Source of the DNA: a virus
Virus record (IMG/VR): IMGVR_UViG_3300043787_000133
Location: 1 to 64,000 of that record
Strand: one strand, 5' to 3'
Length of the DNA: 64,000 bases
Made by a program: the position numbers and the translations under genes
Part shown: positions 63,255 through 64,000 of the stretch, in pieces
Layout: every line of letters starts with the position of its first letter
Numbering within the stretch: position 1 is the first letter of the stretch
The notes under the pieces: model-generated
Database searches by the model: none
The model's input: only the letters and a program-made list of their open reading frames with translations
What the model was told of the DNA's origin: nothing

Positions 63255-63480
63255 CACGGGACAGGGTTGTCCGAAGGTAACGGGAAGGTCGCACAGTAGA
63301 TCACGGGAAGGTAACAGCGACCGCCTGCCTGCGAGGAAGGCGCGCTCCTTCTCGTCGAAGGCCAGCAGGTAAAGACGCAGCCGGGCGAACAGCATCACGG
63401 TCCGGTCACGGCGCTTCCAGGGGCGGTGGCCGCTCAAGCCGGCACCTGCCGTCCGCCACGTCCATGATCACGGAAAGGTC
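63255..63480 (-). repeat. Cluster of short GTGACCTTYCCGTGAT-type repeats
   Basis: On the plus strand, units such as ATCACGGGAAGGTAACAG (63301), ATCACGGAAAGGTCACAG (63467), GGTAACGGGAAGGTCGCA (near 63277) and ATCACGGTCCGGTCACGG (63394) recur. The region 63216-63405 between the two minus-strand genes has no other gene that I can see. Five copies in 220 bases suggest protein-binding sites controlling the large downstream genes. Confidence 0.5.
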
Positions 63481-63897
63481 ACAGGTTCTCAGGGGAGGCA
63501 TCCGGCCCGCGTCCAGGAAGTCCAGCCACATGCCCGCCACCTCCGAGGCGGCCAGGCCGTTCTTCACCCGCTCGGCGGACCACCCGGGCATCCGGCCGTA
63601 CCACTGGCGGCGTCCGGTGTCCGGCTTCCGGACGGGCTCCAGGCCGCGCCCGACGGCAAGGGCGACCAGCGCCCGGAGCTGCGAGCGGCTGAGCACCACC
63701 CGGGACCCGGCGGTGAGGATGTCACGGGCGGCCGTCAGCGGGTCGCTGTCGGTGCCCCGGCGGGCCGCCGCATCGGCCGACGCGCACCCCTGGTGGAGCT
63801 TCCTGCCGTAGAAGTACAGGTACTCCTCGCCCAGGGTGAACTCCGTCCCGCACCCGTCACACGTGATCCCGGTTTCCCGGGCCGTCGCTGTCGCCAC
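63406..63897 (-). CDS. Zinc-finger hypothetical protein
   Basis: 163 aa from GTG at 63897, chosen over a GTG 11 codons upstream because GGGAGGCTTTC precedes it. CDGCGTEFTLGEEYLYFYG then LHQGCASADAA is a LIM/treble-clef-like Cys site. The rest is helical (LTAARDILTAGSRVVLSRSQL, ERVKNGLAASEVAGMWLDFL). Function unknown. Leads the minus-strand set at the right end. Confidence 0.7.
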   Translation of the reverse strand: MATATARETGITCDGCGTEFTLGEEYLYFYGRKLHQGCASADAAARRGTDSDPLTAARDILTAGSRVVLSRSQLRALVALAVGRGLEPVRKPDTGRRQWYGRMPGWSAERVKNGLAASEVAGMWLDFLDAGRMPPLRTCDLSVIMDVADGRCRLERPPPLEAP

Positions 63898-64000
63898 GAA
63901 AGCCTCCCGTGACTTCCGTGGCAAGCTCACCGGGTTCCTCGGGGAGGGGCACGCGGAACGAGCGGAGGATCATCTCCGCCAGCTCGGCGCGCACCGCGTG
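63857..64000 (-). CDS. C-terminal end of a gene running off the window
   Basis: The frame enters at base 64000 and reads AVRAELAEMILRSFRVPLP, then an acidic Gly-rich tail to the TGA at 63857-63859. It overlaps the next gene's start by 41 bases. Only 47 residues are visible; no assignment possible. Confidence 0.6.
   Translation of the reverse strand, partial: HAVRAELAEMILRSFRVPLPEEPGELATEVTGGFRGDSDGPGNRDHV

Noticed and set aside
1-64000. CRISPR arrays
   Set aside because: No regularly spaced identical repeats with unique spacers; the periodic repeats at 30.3-32.0 kb are coding (60-bp period in one frame).

Overview
The window is a 64-kb piece of a large, GC-rich actinobacteriophage genome, most likely from a Streptomyces or related host. 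The evidence is direct: a portal protein, a major capsid protein, a prohead-protease-like protein, tail-spike and fibre proteins, several homing-type endonucleases, and dozens of small genes joined by ATGA or GTGA stop/start overlaps. Host-like families (WhiB, DUF397, a DUF6085-like protein) and leaderless promoters also point to actinobacteria. No terminase, DNA polymerase, lysin or integrase was recognised, so the window is only part of the genome.

Layout. 1-4.9 kb (+): the end of an unrecognised gene interrupted near an HNH endonuclease, a DUF6085-like gene, a small membrane protein and a repetitive fibre-like protein. 4.9-5.7 kb (-): two tandem DUF397 genes and a small helical protein. 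5.74-6.14 kb (+): two tandem tRNA-like genes whose halves are in permuted order (3' half before 5' half), then a terminator. 6.15-7.3 kb (+): a conserved phage protein and a small gene. 7.3-10.7 kb (-): a winged-helix protein, a VWA-domain protein and a chain of coupled small genes. 10.7-39.1 kb, mostly (-): virion genes, read right to left from zinc-ribbon/tetra-His proteins, four tandem paralogues, the portal, fibres and tail spikes, through two giant multidomain proteins to the major capsid protein. Small plus-strand islands interrupt this block at 13.8-14.7, 19.4-20.7 and 25.8-26.8 kb. 39.1-57.8 kb (+): accessory genes, including a C5-methyltransferase-like protein, a MarR-like regulator, a ParB-like protein, a WhiB protein, a Nudix protein, a membrane-anchored HNH nuclease, an exported protein and about fifteen small Cys/His proteins. 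57.9-64 kb (-): three large coupled genes, probably virion-associated, and two zinc-type or partial genes.

How it works together. A 17-bp asymmetric element, consensus TACAGSYTTTMTTGMTA, occurs at about 15 intergenic sites. It lies in both orientations and usually forms the -35/-10 spacer of a promoter. Several of these promoters place the predicted +1 on the start codon (leaderless mRNAs). This looks like a phage-wide operator network. A separate repressor-type promoter near 57.3 kb, with two GTTGTC-armed dyads, controls a two-gene module flanked by a perfect 21-bp inverted repeat.

The strongest candidates for new biology are the tandem permuted tRNA-like genes, the spacer-embedded operator network, a homing-type nuclease gene whose last codons copy the end of the capsid gene it sits behind, and the inverted-repeat-bounded regulatory module.
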